Below are positions 51,060 to 59,646 of a stretch of 64,000 bases of DNA, one piece after another. The stretch lies in NCBI GenBank assembly GCA_021372725.1, contig JAJFTV010000121.1, forward strand, positions 1-64,000. The letters are read 5' to 3'. The notes beneath the pieces were generated by a model, which was not told the origin of the DNA, did not search any database, and saw only the letters and a list, made by a program, of their open reading frames with translations. Source of the stretch: Chloroflexota bacterium (GTDB lineage Bacteria > Chloroflexota > Anaerolineae > Anaerolineales > Anaerolineaceae). A program made the translations under genes and the position numbers. Position 1 is the first letter of the stretch. Every line of letters begins with the position of its first letter.

Positions 51060-51719
51060 TCATCCCCCTGAATAAAGCTCACAAAACACCTGCCACCCAT
51101 TCGGCAGCAGCGGTGGACTCCACTCCGGGTTCGGCCGCCAGTTTAGCCATGATCCATCCAGCGGGTACAAGTGATGATCGATGCGCTCGAATACTTCCGG
51201 CTGTGATTGCTCGATACCCTTTACCCATTCAGGGCGGATACCGCCTGAATCGATTGCCTTGCGGTAATCAGCCTCGTCCTTCCAATACCATTCGTAAGAA
51301 GGCTCGATGACGATGTCGAGATCCAGATCCAGGCTATCGAAGCCCAGCCGGCTGCGTTGGAAAGGAAGCTGAAAGTTGATGTAATAGCTCACAAACTGGT
51401 TCGTTTCATGATGCCAAAATAACATGCAGGCATAGTATTTTTCCGGTTCTAGAAACATCAGGACACGGTTAGTATGCCAGGAGTAAACCCGGTGTTGGAT
51501 GTGTTCGGCTTTGGATTCACCCCAGCGCGTGCCGCGGGAGTAATCACCTTTTTTCCAAAACCAGTATCCTTCAGGCAGGGCACATTGAGAACCGGGCTGC
51601 AGGAAAAGGATGGTTCGCTCCGCCGAATCCTGTACGACAATCAATGATTGACCCATCCATACCCGGTCATTCACGATACCACGTAAGACACAATGTTCTC
51701 CCGGCTGCCAGTATTTCAT
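51060..51719 (-). CDS. DUF402 (FomD/Ntdp-like) protein
   Basis: 219 residues. The central block (YYINFQLPFQRSRLGFDSLD, then LDLDIVIEPSYEWYWKDEAD) carries the Asp-rich metal-binding pattern of DUF402 proteins, some of which hydrolyse nucleoside di- or triphosphates or cytidylyl-phosphonate intermediates (FomD). There is no signal peptide. It stands between the repeat region and the molybdoenzyme genes, with no clear operon partner. The function is inferred only at the level of a metal-dependent phosphohydrolase. Confidence 0.8.
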   Translation of the reverse strand: MKYWQPGEHCVLRGIVNDRVWMGQSLIVVQDSAERTILFLQPGSQCALPEGYWFWKKGDYSRGTRWGESKAEHIQHRVYSWHTNRVLMFLEPEKYYACMLFWHHETNQFVSYYINFQLPFQRSRLGFDSLDLDLDIVIEPSYEWYWKDEADYRKAIDSGGIRPEWVKGIEQSQPEVFERIDHHLYPLDGSWLNWRPNPEWSPPLLPNGWQVFCELYSGG

Positions 51720-51824
51720 CGCTGATGCTTCCTTTTATGATGATATGGTATTTACATAGATCGAATAATTGTGCGTCAAACGAAAATCGGGCGTTCGAAA
51801 ACAAGGACAGCCTTTGAATTTCCC

Positions 51825-51852
51825 CTTTTTCGTGATTTTTGTGTTTTTCGAG
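51825..51852 (+). repeat. Interspersed repeat B, copy 3
   Basis: CTTTTTCGTGATTTTTGTGT followed by TTTTCGAG. A short GC-rich tandem (CCGCATCCTCCGCGTCTCCG) follows at about 51869-51888, as is common next to such repeats. Confidence 0.4.
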
Positions 51853-51901
51853 GTCTGACTTTTACCCTCCGCATCCTCCGCGTCTCCGCGTGAACCCCGG
51901 T

Positions 51902-54802
51902 CTATTTGTTCTCTTTCAGCGCCCGCCACAACTTCTCCGGCGTGATCGGCAGATCATGCATCCACACACCACAGGCATTGTGCACCGCATTCACCAGCGC
52001 CGGCGCAACCCCGTCGATCGAGATTTCCGCCACCGACTTGGCCCCATACGGCCCGCTCGGCTCATCGGTCTGCACGAAGATCACATCGGTCACCGGCATT
52101 TCCGGCGCGCGGTAAATGTGATAGGCACCCAGCCGGTCGTTGGCCACATCGCCTTGCTCGTCGAAGATCGTCTCTTCGGTGTGCACAAAGCCCAGTGCCT
52201 GCGTCATGCCGCCTTCCACCTGTCCGGCGGCCGTCATCGGGTTGATCACCCGCCCGCAGTCTACGGCCATCAGCATGCGCTCCACCTTGATCTCACCGGT
52301 CTCGGTATCCACCTCCACCTCCACAAACTGCGCTGCGGTGGGAGGCGGGCTTTCCAGGCTCATGTGCGAGGCGGTCGCCATGATCTGGTGCTGGTTCTGC
52401 TGGTGCAGGCTGCTCAAACCAATATCCTGGAAGGTCAGCGAGCGCCCGTCCGGAGCGGTCACCTTGCGATCCCCCGTCTTCATCCCTTCGCTGCTGTCCA
52501 GATCCAGCATCACAGCCGCCTGCTCGAACAACTGCTCCTTGATCTTTTCGGCCGCCTTCCGTACTGCCCCGCCACTGATGTAGGTGGTGCTGCTGGCATA
52601 AGCGCCCTTGTCAAAGGGAGTGAAATCGGTGTCGGAGGAATAGACGATAAAATCCTCCACCGGCATCTGCAGCACCTCGGCCGCAATCTGTGCCAAAATC
52701 GTATCCGAGCCGGTGCCGATATCCGTCGCACCGATCTGCAGGTTGAACGAACCGTCGTCATTCATCTTGAGCGTGGCGGAAGCCATATCCAGCCCGGCGA
52801 TACCACTGCCGTGGAATGCCACTGACATGCCGATACCTTTGCGCTTCGTCCCTGTCTGCTTCTCATAAGCACGCCGCTTGGCATAATAATTCGTTGCCTC
52901 CAGCCCGATATCCACGCATTGCGCCATGGCGCTGGTATTCATTTTTTGATCGAAACCCTCGCGCCCCTCGCCCAGTTTGCGCGACATATACATCGGCTCA
53001 CCCACCTGGATCCAATTCTGGCGCTTGAACTCCACCACGTCCATGCCGATCTTTTCGGCAATCTCCTCCATCAGCACTTCGATGCCAAACTGCTCCTGCA
53101 TGGCTCCGTAGCCGCGAAAGGCCCCGGAAGGCGGGGTGTTGGTGTACACCACATCGCAGATCAGGCGCGCGTTGGGTGGATTGTACAGTGTGAGCCCCTT
53201 GAAAGCGCCCACCATGTTCACTGTCAAGGCGTGGGATCCATAAGCCCCGGTATCCCCAATCAGGCGCAGCTCCAGTACGTTCAACTGGTCGTCCCTGATA
53301 CCGGCCTTGTAGTGGATGGTCTGGGGGTGCCGGCTGCGTCCGCCGGTAAATTCCTGGCTGCGTGTCATTTCCAGCTTGACCGGCTTCCCGGTCCTGATTG
53401 TCAACAGCGCACACAGGTCTTCCAGCAGCATCTCCTGTTTGCCCCCAAAGCCGCCGCCAACACGCGGCTTGATGACGCGGATCTGCTTGATCGGCAACCC
53501 AATCAATGGAGCGATAATCCGCCGTACGTGGAAAGGCACCTGTGTGCTGGTGCGTACCACCATCCGGTGATCCTCATCCCACCAGGTGATGGTGGTATGC
53601 GGCTCGGTCTGGGCGTGTTGCTGCTTGGGGGTGTGAAATTCCCCTTCCACCACCAGATCGGCAGTGGCAAAAGCCATATCCACATTGCCGTTTTCTTCCT
53701 CGATGTGATAGACCTGGTTGCGCTGCGGGTTGTAAATTCCTTCCGTATCCGGCTCGTCGTGGATTACCGGCGCGCCGGGCTGCATGGCTTCTTCCATATC
53801 GAACACCGCCGGCAGTACTTCGTACACCACATCGATCAGTTTCAACGCCTGGCGGGCAATTTCGGGCGTATCGGCGGCCACCACGGCCACCCGGTCGCCT
53901 ACGTGACGTACCTTGTCATCCAGGCTGACCTGGTCATACGGCAGAAGCTGTGGATAACTCTGTCCGCCCGAAGCGTACTTGACGCGCGGCACATCCAGAT
54001 GGGTCAGCACAGCCTGAACGCCGGGCAGGGCGCGTGCCTTGCTGGCGTCGATGTGCTGGATGCGGGCATGCGCATGCGGACTGGTAAGCAGCGCCCCGTA
54101 CAGCATGCCGGGAATGTGCACATCGCCGGTGTATACCGGCCGTCCGGCGGCCAGTTTTTCGACATCCACCTTTTTCTCGGCCTTGCCTACATATCTGGTT
54201 TTGCTCATCTCAGCCGGAGTGTAAACCAGCGGAGGCAGCGGCCAGCGGTTGCCGTCCTTGCGATACCAGGCTTCCGGCAGGCGGATGCTGCGCGTTTCCT
54301 TTGGGAGTTCCAGCTCGATGTGTGTCACAGGCGGCAGTTCTTCACCTCTCATCATCGCAGCCGCCCGCTTGACTGCATCGACGATGCGTACCCAGCCGGT
54401 ACAGCGGCAGGTATCCCCGCCCAATGCCTCGCGGATCTCGCATTCCGACGGGTTCGGGTTGGCGGAAAGCAGGGCATAACTGACCAGCAGTTGTGACGGT
54501 GTGCAGAAACCGCACTGGATGGCTCCGCTCTCCATGAATGCTTTCTGAATGGGGTGTGGCTGTCCGCCCTGGCTGAGTCCTTCCACGGTCATCACCGAGC
54601 GGCCTTGCATATCATCCACCCGCAGCATGCAGCTCCGCATCGGCTTGCCATCCACCAGCACCGTGCAGACCCCGCAGTCACCGGTGCTGCAGCCGTTCTT
54701 GACGCTGAACATGCCCAGCTCGCGCAGCATCACCAGCAGGGATTTGTTACGGTGCGCCTCAGTGTGAACCTTTTGCCCGTTGAGGATAAAATCATCATTC
54801 AT
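51902..54802 (-). CDS. Xanthine dehydrogenase-family molybdoenzyme, fused FeS and Mo subunits
   Basis: 966 residues. The N-terminal ~160 residues are a two-cluster [2Fe-2S] subunit: Cys38, Cys43, Cys46 and Cys58 for the ferredoxin-type cluster and Cys97, Cys100, Cys132 and Cys134 for the second (QCGFCTPSQ, TCRCTGW). From about residue 200 comes the molybdopterin subunit with PRVGGGFGGKQEML and SGAFRGYGAMQEQF, the XDH-like rather than CO-dehydrogenase-like active-site loop. A catalytic Glu is likely in YGAKSVAEISIDG. It hydroxylates an aromatic or purine-like heterocycle, or oxidises an aldehyde. It overlaps the FAD-subunit gene by 4 nt. FeS-Mo fusion in this order is known in the family. No XdhC-like maturation gene is nearby. 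Confidence 0.92.
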   Translation of the reverse strand: MNDDFILNGQKVHTEAHRNKSLLVMLRELGMFSVKNGCSTGDCGVCTVLVDGKPMRSCMLRVDDMQGRSVMTVEGLSQGGQPHPIQKAFMESGAIQCGFCTPSQLLVSYALLSANPNPSECEIREALGGDTCRCTGWVRIVDAVKRAAAMMRGEELPPVTHIELELPKETRSIRLPEAWYRKDGNRWPLPPLVYTPAEMSKTRYVGKAEKKVDVEKLAAGRPVYTGDVHIPGMLYGALLTSPHAHARIQHIDASKARALPGVQAVLTHLDVPRVKYASGGQSYPQLLPYDQVSLDDKVRHVGDRVAVVAADTPEIARQALKLIDVVYEVLPAVFDMEEAMQPGAPVIHDEPDTEGIYNPQRNQVYHIEEENGNVDMAFATADLVVEGEFHTPKQQHAQTEPHTTITWWDEDHRMVVRTSTQVPFHVRRIIAPLIGLPIKQIRVIKPRVGGGFGGKQEMLLEDLCALLTIRTGKPVKLEMTRSQEFTGGRSRHPQTIHYKAGIRDDQLNVLELRLIGDTGAYGSHALTVNMVGAFKGLTLYNPPNARLICDVVYTNTPPSGAFRGYGAMQEQFGIEVLMEEIAEKIGMDVVEFKRQNWIQVGEPMYMSRKLGEGREGFDQKMNTSAMAQCVDIGLEATNYYAKRRAYEKQTGTKRKGIGMSVAFHGSGIAGLDMASATLKMNDDGSFNLQIGATDIGTGSDTILAQIAAEVLQMPVEDFIVYSSDTDFTPFDKGAYASSTTYISGGAVRKAAEKIKEQLFEQAAVMLDLDSSEGMKTGDRKVTAPDGRSLTFQDIGLSSLHQQNQHQIMATASHMSLESPPPTAAQFVEVEVDTETGEIKVERMLMAVDCGRVINPMTAAGQVEGGMTQALGFVHTEETIFDEQGDVANDRLGAYHIYRAPEMPVTDVIFVQTDEPSGPYGAKSVAEISIDGVAPALVNAVHNACGVWMHDLPITPEKLWRALKENK

Positions 54803-55509
54803 GCTGCTGCTCCTTCCAGACAGGCCTGCAGGGCACGGCGGGTCATGACGCCTGCCATCGATTTTCGATATTCAGCACTGCCGCGGTAATCTTCGCGCGG
54901 GGCAGTCTCTTCCATCACCGCATTGGCAGTTTGATGGATGTTCGCCTCATTCAGCGGGTGACTTACCAGCACTCCGGCTGATTTTGCCAGCGTCACGCTT
55001 TGGCTCCAGACACCGCTGAGCGCAATGCGGGCCTGCTGAACCACACCGTCCTTCAAATCAACCACCGCCATCGCCCACACAATCGGGAAATCGGTGGGCG
55101 TGCTGCCGGTGCGGGTTTCTGCCCACACCCGGCCGGGGATATCCAATGGGAGAGCCAGTGTCCGGATGCGGTTGTGGCCTCCAGGTTCAGCCAGCACGGC
55201 TTCCAGCGGCTGTTCGCTGCCGTCGTCCAGGATGCAGCCTGTCCCCCAGGCCAGCAGTGCTCCCACAAATTGGGGCGCCAACCCGGGCGCGGCCAGGATG
55301 TGGTCAATGCTGAACTCGCTGCGCTTCTGCCAGGTCACCTTTCCGTAAATAACGCTGTGTAAAAACACCGGGCACATCGGGTGTGTCAATACATCGTCCA
55401 GCACTGCCCCGGTTTGCAGTACCAGCCGGCTTGTTCCGTTTCGATAAGGAATGTCAGTCACTTCAAACATGGATTCCATTAAGGCCTCCCGTGGAGTAAT
55501 CAGGGTCAT
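54799..55509 (-). CDS. FAD-binding subunit of the molybdoenzyme, divergent
   Basis: About 236 residues from the Met at 55509 (MTLITPREAL); 12 more codons are open upstream. The C-terminal half fits the CO-dehydrogenase/XDH flavoprotein C-domain (VDLKDGVVQQARIALSGVW and DYRGSAEYRKSMAGVMTRRA). The N-terminal FAD-binding signature (an AGGxxLxP-type loop) is not recognisable and the protein is about 40-50 residues shorter than usual. The 4-nt overlap with the catalytic gene indicates coupling. It may be an FAD subunit with a modified site, or an assembly subunit that no longer binds FAD. Confidence 0.75.
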   Translation of the reverse strand: MTLITPREALMESMFEVTDIPYRNGTSRLVLQTGAVLDDVLTHPMCPVFLHSVIYGKVTWQKRSEFSIDHILAAPGLAPQFVGALLAWGTGCILDDGSEQPLEAVLAEPGGHNRIRTLALPLDIPGRVWAETRTGSTPTDFPIVWAMAVVDLKDGVVQQARIALSGVWSQSVTLAKSAGVLVSHPLNEANIHQTANAVMEETAPREDYRGSAEYRKSMAGVMTRRALQACLEGAAA

Positions 55510-55589
55510 TTTTTTAATTCTATTCGAGAGAAAGGTTTCACACAAGGCTTGTCAGACAAGTAGCCCGTCAGACAGGCTGGGCTTGTTTA

Positions 55590-56084
55590 TTAATCAGGCT
55601 TATCCAGGAAACGGCTGTCAGAACGTGCATCATCCACCCTGCCATTGGCGTTCTCCAGCCAGCCCCTCCTGATTTCAGCATCCTGTTCAAACCCAGGCAC
55701 AAAAGGTTTGATGTCCAGCAAGGGTGTGCCGTCCAGCATATCGACGTTTTCGATATAAAGAATTTGTCCCTCACGCCTGACCAGCTTAACCACCGAAAGA
55801 CCGATCGGGTTTGGGCGTTTGGGTGCACGCGTGGCAAATAAACCATGCGGGCGGGTATCCAGGAAAGGCACTACGGATAATCGAAAACCTTCGGATTTAT
55901 GAAAGTGAAACAAAAGATAGATGTGAGAAAAACCTTCCAGATCCGTCAGCCCTTCGATAAATTCAGGATATACCTCTACCCAGCCTGGCACGCCCAATGC
56001 CCCGGTCGGCTGGATGGGCATATCTTCCAAAAGGGTATATGGAGTGTGAATAATGCCGATAGGCGTGAAAGAAATTGTTGCCAT
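55590..56084 (-). CDS. trmO: tRNA m6t6A37 methyltransferase TrmO
   Basis: 164 residues from the Met at 56084 (MATISFTPIGIIHTPY), with AAAGG upstream; 17 further codons are open but overlap the neighbouring gene. The TsaA/TrmO beta-barrel is clear: GFSHIYLLFHFHKSEGF, DTRPHGLFATRAPKRPNPIG and DMLDGTPLLDIKPFVP. TrmO adds the N6-methyl group to threonylcarbamoyl-A37 in certain tRNAs using SAM. It follows the methyltransferase gene by 17 nt. Confidence 0.93.
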   Translation of the reverse strand: MATISFTPIGIIHTPYTLLEDMPIQPTGALGVPGWVEVYPEFIEGLTDLEGFSHIYLLFHFHKSEGFRLSVVPFLDTRPHGLFATRAPKRPNPIGLSVVKLVRREGQILYIENVDMLDGTPLLDIKPFVPGFEQDAEIRRGWLENANGRVDDARSDSRFLDKPD

Positions 56085-56101
56085 TGTGAAGAACCTTTCT
56101 G

Positions 56102-56911
56102 TCAATCTCCCGCTCGAGCCGTCAACAAATAACACATGGGGATCTTCTGATATTTTTCCAGACGAGCAAAAGCCAGCGAAATATCGTACGAATATTCCTT
56201 GAACCCGGTCAGGATGAACCCGCTGCCGATCACCGCTGACAAAATATCGGATAATGAATGGGCAAAGCCAATCGATACCTTCCCCTCATACGCGGTACCG
56301 CCGATGTAATCCAGGCCGTCGGTACTCACCCAGGGTTGGTCGTTGAAATAGGGGTAAACGATCTTCAACTCATCATTTGGATCATATCCGGGCTCGCCTG
56401 GTTCGGCAAATAAGTTTAGAACGGGGTGCATCTCATAGACGAAAAGGTGTCCGCCCGGGTTGAGCAGCCGCCGGCTTATCGCAAACAAACGCGGCAGATC
56501 CGCAATCCATGTCAGGGCGCCGATGGTGAACGCCACCAGGTCAAAGGTGCCGTCATACGTTTCCGGTATTTCCAGCACATTGGTTCGCACAAAATCACAG
56601 TTCACCCCGCCTGTTTCGGCCAGCTTGCGAGCTTCGTCTATAAACGCATCCGAGATGTCGAAACCGGTGCCATGAGCGGCTCCCAGCTTCAGCATCGAAA
56701 TCAACTCCACGCCGTTATTGCAGCACAGGTGTGCGATGTTCTTCCCGCGTAAGCCAATCTTCTCCAGCGCCTGCATCTCCACCTCACCCAGCACGTTGAA
56801 ATCGGCGGCCTTTACCGCTGCATGCAAATCTATTTTCCGATGTTCCTGGTGATAGGGAGCTGCTTCATTCCATGCAGCCCGATTTTTCTCGGCGTAGTCG
56901 TTGATTTCCAT
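56102..56911 (-). CDS. Class I SAM-dependent methyltransferase
   Basis: About 269 residues from the Met at 56911 (MEINDYAEKN), which has GGGGA at good spacing; a Met five codons upstream is possible. The SAM-binding fold is seen in IAHLCCNNGVELISML (motif I, with Cys-Asn-Asn in place of the usual Gly-rich loop), TGFDISDAFIDEAR (motif II) and FDLVAFTIGALTWIADL. The substrate is unknown. It is upstream of trmO on the same strand and probably co-transcribed, but this does not by itself imply a tRNA substrate. Confidence 0.88.
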   Translation of the reverse strand: MEINDYAEKNRAAWNEAAPYHQEHRKIDLHAAVKAADFNVLGEVEMQALEKIGLRGKNIAHLCCNNGVELISMLKLGAAHGTGFDISDAFIDEARKLAETGGVNCDFVRTNVLEIPETYDGTFDLVAFTIGALTWIADLPRLFAISRRLLNPGGHLFVYEMHPVLNLFAEPGEPGYDPNDELKIVYPYFNDQPWVSTDGLDYIGGTAYEGKVSIGFAHSLSDILSAVIGSGFILTGFKEYSYDISLAFARLEKYQKIPMCYLLTARAGD

Positions 56912-56964
56912 ATTATGATTCCCCATATTCGATTAAGGATGATTTTGTGTTGGCAACAGTCAAA

Positions 56965-57087
56965 TTATAAACATTTTTTCCAGTCGGAGATCTGTCCAAC
57001 CGCTTTTTTAGCCAGTTTCCGGATAAATACACCGCCGTTATCCCATGCAAGAAAATCACGAATAAAGGCCTCATGTTTTTCCTTATT
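56965..57087 (-). pseudogene. C-terminal gene relic
   Basis: A minus-strand frame reads HEAFIRDFLAWDNGGVFIRK, then LAKKAVGQISDWKKCL and a stop at 56965-56967. It looks like the natural C-terminal end of a protein whose upstream part was replaced by repeat B. I do not recognise the family. Confidence 0.35.
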
Positions 57088-57107
57088 TCGTGTATTTCGT
57101 GGTTAAA
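57075..57107 (+). repeat. Interspersed repeat B, copy 4
   Basis: TTTTTCCTTATTTCGTGTAT followed by TTCGTGGTTAAAA, the best copy of the repeat. Confidence 0.5.
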
Positions 57108-57140
57108 ACCCCTTCCATAACGGGATGCCCGTACATCAAG

Positions 57141-57180
57141 CCCTTGGGCGGATTCCTCACTTCGCTCGGAAAGACAATGG
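57141..57180 (-). repeat. Interspersed repeat A, copy 7
   Basis: CCCTTGGGCGGATTCCTCAC, then TTCGCTCGGAAAGACAATGG. It has both the GGGCGGAT end and the GACAAT end. Confidence 0.6.
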
Positions 57181-57286
57181 AGGTGTTTTTTGAAATTCCT
57201 TTATCCGCTTGCGCCAGCAGTTTATGGCCTGCTGTCAAATTCATTGACGGTTTTTCTTGATTGTGCAGGAAACAATTTTTTGAATT

Positions 57287-57323
57287 TGTTTTTCTTCGTG
57301 TATTTCGTGCTTTTCGTGGATAA
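57287..57323 (+). repeat. Interspersed repeat B, copy 5
   Basis: TTTTTCTTCGTGTATTTCGT, then GCTTTTCGTGGATAA. It contains three TTCGTG units. Confidence 0.45.
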
Positions 57324-57335
57324 ATAGTGTCTGGC

Positions 57336-57755
57336 TCATTCCGCCGCAACGAACAACAATTCCACCCCATCCGCAGTGATGATCTTCAACTGCCCCTCGC
57401 CAACCTCGAAGCTCTGCGCATCCTGCAGATAAGCCATGAACGCCTGCTCCTGATCCATCACACCCGAGTCTGTACACGCCATCAGAGTGGAGGCCAGTTC
57501 GGCTGTCCCAAGCTTGTTGCCCTTTACATCGTAGGTTCCTCCGAACGAATTGCATCCCGACGAGCCGCTGATCTCCCCGTTGGAAAACTGAACCGTAATC
57601 GTTGTGCTTTCCATTGACGGCGACCCTGCCAGGCTCGTCAGCGTCCAGGATGTTCCCTCCAGCGAGTCGCCTCCTGCAGCCAGGCTGCAACCGGCCAGGA
57701 TAAATATACCCAAAATCATCGTACCCATCTCAATCAAGCTTATCTGACGTTTCAT
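57336..57755 (-). CDS. META-domain (HslJ-like) lipoprotein
   Basis: 139 residues from the Met at 57755, where GAGG lies 6 nt upstream; a Met two codons earlier is an alternative. The signal peptide ends in the lipobox LAGC. The META domain is identified by SWTLTSLAGSP, SGCNSFGGTYDVKGNKL and STLMACTD. The domain occurs in the heat-shock protein HslJ and in many surface lipoproteins; no enzymatic activity is known. It stands alone. Confidence 0.88.
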   Translation of the reverse strand: MKRQISLIEMGTMILGIFILAGCSLAAGGDSLEGTSWTLTSLAGSPSMESTTITVQFSNGEISGSSGCNSFGGTYDVKGNKLGTAELASTLMACTDSGVMDQEQAFMAYLQDAQSFEVGEGQLKIITADGVELLFVAAE

Positions 57756-58157
57756 ATCCATCCTCTTTCGCGTCCATTGACGATTGTATTTTCATTGTCC
57801 TCACGAGGCGAATCAACTTACGGCGCTTGCAAAGCGGTGTACACCGGCTGCAAGACCTTCCATCAAATCTCATTCTAACTGGAAAAATAACAGGAAACCA
57901 GTATCGACTTCCCAAAATTAGCTCAATTGTGGTAAAAAGACGGCCTTTTCTACTTGTGTTTATTGATATTAATGGGTATACTGAGATTGTGCCGGCTGTT
58001 GAGATGAGCAGTGTTTTCCCCGATTAATAGGAATAAGATCAGAGTACTTTTGTATTGAATCCTTTCCCTAAAGTCGCACTGGTAGTCCAAATAACACTTT
58101 GTTCGTAACCTGGTGTGTGCCTGGCTGTTAATTTTTTTTTAGTCAAATGGAGATAGA
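57756..58157. other. Intergenic region upstream of the RRM gene
   Basis: I see no gene on either strand. The last 20 nt before the RRM gene contain a T-run and GGAGATAG, the ribosome-binding site. The rest may hold the promoters of the two divergent genes, but I could not pick boxes with confidence. Confidence 0.4.
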
Positions 58158-58505
58158 ATGGAATCCAAGCTTTATGTAGGAAATCTGTCGTACACCGCCA
58201 CAGAGGAAGAACTGCAGAATTTATTCGCTCAGGCCGGAACGGTGAAATCCGTTACCGTCGTCAAAGATCGCGAAACAGGCCGCGCCAGAGGTTTTGCCTT
58301 TGTGGAAATGGGCACTGATGCCGATGCGCAAAAAGCAATCAGTATGCTCAATGGAGCAAATTTTATGGACCGCGCTCTCACGGTCAATCTTGCCAGACCG
58401 CGTGAAGAACGCGGCGGTGGCGGAGGTAATCGCGGTAGTGGTTTTGATCGCCGTCGTGATGACCGGTCACGTGGGGGCGGCGGAGGATACGAGCGCCGTC
58501 GCTAG
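58158..58505 (+). CDS. RRM-type RNA-binding protein with Gly/Arg tail
   Basis: 115 residues. A single RRM at 1-80 has RNP2 LYVGNL (5-10) and RNP1 RGFAFVEM. The C-terminal 35 residues are Gly/Arg-rich with Asp ([10 protein letters not shown] and [10 protein letters not shown]), like cyanobacterial and other bacterial cold-inducible Rbp proteins. It is a cytoplasmic RNA chaperone type. GGAG lies 7 nt upstream of the ATG. Single gene with its own terminator. Confidence 0.95.
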   Translation: MESKLYVGNLSYTATEEELQNLFAQAGTVKSVTVVKDRETGRARGFAFVEMGTDADAQKAISMLNGANFMDRALTVNLARPREERGGGGGNRGSGFDRRRDDRSRGGGGGYERRR

Positions 58506-58578
58506 TAACCCAAAGGCATAACCGGAAATCGGAACTGATCACTTCAACAGGGTCAGCACCTTTCTCGGAATAATCACG

Positions 58579-58615
58579 CAGAGGGGAATAGGGAAATGCC
58601 CCTCTGTATTTTTTT
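58579..58615 (+). terminator. Intrinsic terminator of the RRM gene
   Basis: An 8-bp stem CAGAGGGG/CCCCTCTG (58579-58586 with 58599-58606) is followed by TATTTTTTT. Confidence 0.9.
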
Positions 58616-58639
58616 GAAACACACAGGCACGTAAATCCC

Positions 58640-59452
58640 ATGACACAGCCCGTCCTTGCATCTACATTGCATGATCCCCGCGCCAGCATGCTGGATCAAA
58701 TTCTGCGTGTGCTCCCATCCTTGCAAACAATCTTTCCGGCTATCACCGTTCGCACCAGCTCCACCACCCACCCCGATATGATTCATGTCCTGCGGACAGC
58801 CGGCATAACAGTGGATGACCGCCCCGCTCCGGCCGGCGACGGGCATAAACTTGGTCTGGCCCGCAGTCAGGCAGTCTCGCTGGCGCTGCAAAACACATCT
58901 CCTTTCATCCTTTATTGCGATTTTGACCGCACCCTGCACTGGGCAGAACATTATCCCGCTGAACTGGCAGAGACCGGCGAGCGTATCCAGGAGTTCGACT
59001 TCACCGTGTTGGGCCGCACCGGGCACGCCTGGCAGACCCATCCGCGCGTACAGCGTGATACGGAAGCCATTATCAACCACGTTTTTCAACTCATTACCAA
59101 CCTGGATTGGGATGTATGTAGCGGTGCACGCGGCCTTTCCCGGCGCGCCGCCCAGGCGCTGCTTTCCGGCTGCAAGGATGAAAATCTGAGCACCGATGTT
59201 TCCTGGCCGTTGTACCTGCGCAGTCTCACATCTTCAAATTTTGGCTATACGCAGACTTGTATCCTCACCGAAGGATTGGGGTTCGAAACCCAGGACCGTC
59301 ACTCCCCTGAAGTGCAGGCAGCCGGCGGGCTGGATGCCTGGTTGAACCAGTTCGATGCCGACCCGCAGCGCTGGCTGGAACGTCTTGAACTGGCCGCCGG
59401 CCATCTACGCGCCATGCTTCAATTTGTCGACAAACCGGCTGACAACTCCTGA
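58640..59452 (+). CDS. Glycosyltransferase-like protein
   Basis: 270 residues without a signal peptide. An alpha/beta domain has FILYCDFDRTLHWAEHYP at about 89-106, which resembles the DxD metal/nucleotide-sugar motif of GT-A folds. Arg- and His-rich blocks follow (GRTGHAWQTHPRVQRDTEAI, CSGARGLSRRAAQALL). I do not recognise a named family. The ribosome-binding site is weak. It begins just after the RRM gene's terminator, so it is probably transcribed separately. Confidence 0.65.
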   Translation: MTQPVLASTLHDPRASMLDQILRVLPSLQTIFPAITVRTSSTTHPDMIHVLRTAGITVDDRPAPAGDGHKLGLARSQAVSLALQNTSPFILYCDFDRTLHWAEHYPAELAETGERIQEFDFTVLGRTGHAWQTHPRVQRDTEAIINHVFQLITNLDWDVCSGARGLSRRAAQALLSGCKDENLSTDVSWPLYLRSLTSSNFGYTQTCILTEGLGFETQDRHSPEVQAAGGLDAWLNQFDADPQRWLERLELAAGHLRAMLQFVDKPADNS

Positions 59453-59646
59453 CGGCTGCCGATGGCAGCCTCCAACTACGCTGCCTGCCGTTCACCAATC
59501 AGATCCCTTGAAGATGCATACGGGTAAGAACGCCGGCGAACTACCCTGCCGCCTTTTGAATGAGCCCAAGGCAGCAGATAGAGGCGATTCTCACCGGGTA
59601 TGACAGGGAAAAATCTGAAACGCTGATATCTCAAGGTGGATTCCGG

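Larger units (their letters stand above)
56927..57335. other. Repeat-rich gap with a gene relic
   Basis: Contains two copies of repeat B and one of repeat A around a short protein-like relic. There is no intact gene. Confidence 0.5.

Noticed and set aside
52919-54496. 525-codon plus-strand open frame opposite the molybdoenzyme gene
   Set aside because: The length comes from the GC-rich codon pattern of the true minus-strand gene. The product is rich in His, Arg and Gln with no motif.
55552-55590. Terminator after trmO
   Set aside because: There are two near-identical TCAGACA units and a 5-bp AGCCC/GGGCT pairing, but the stem is short and there is no clear T-run, so I do not list it as a feature.
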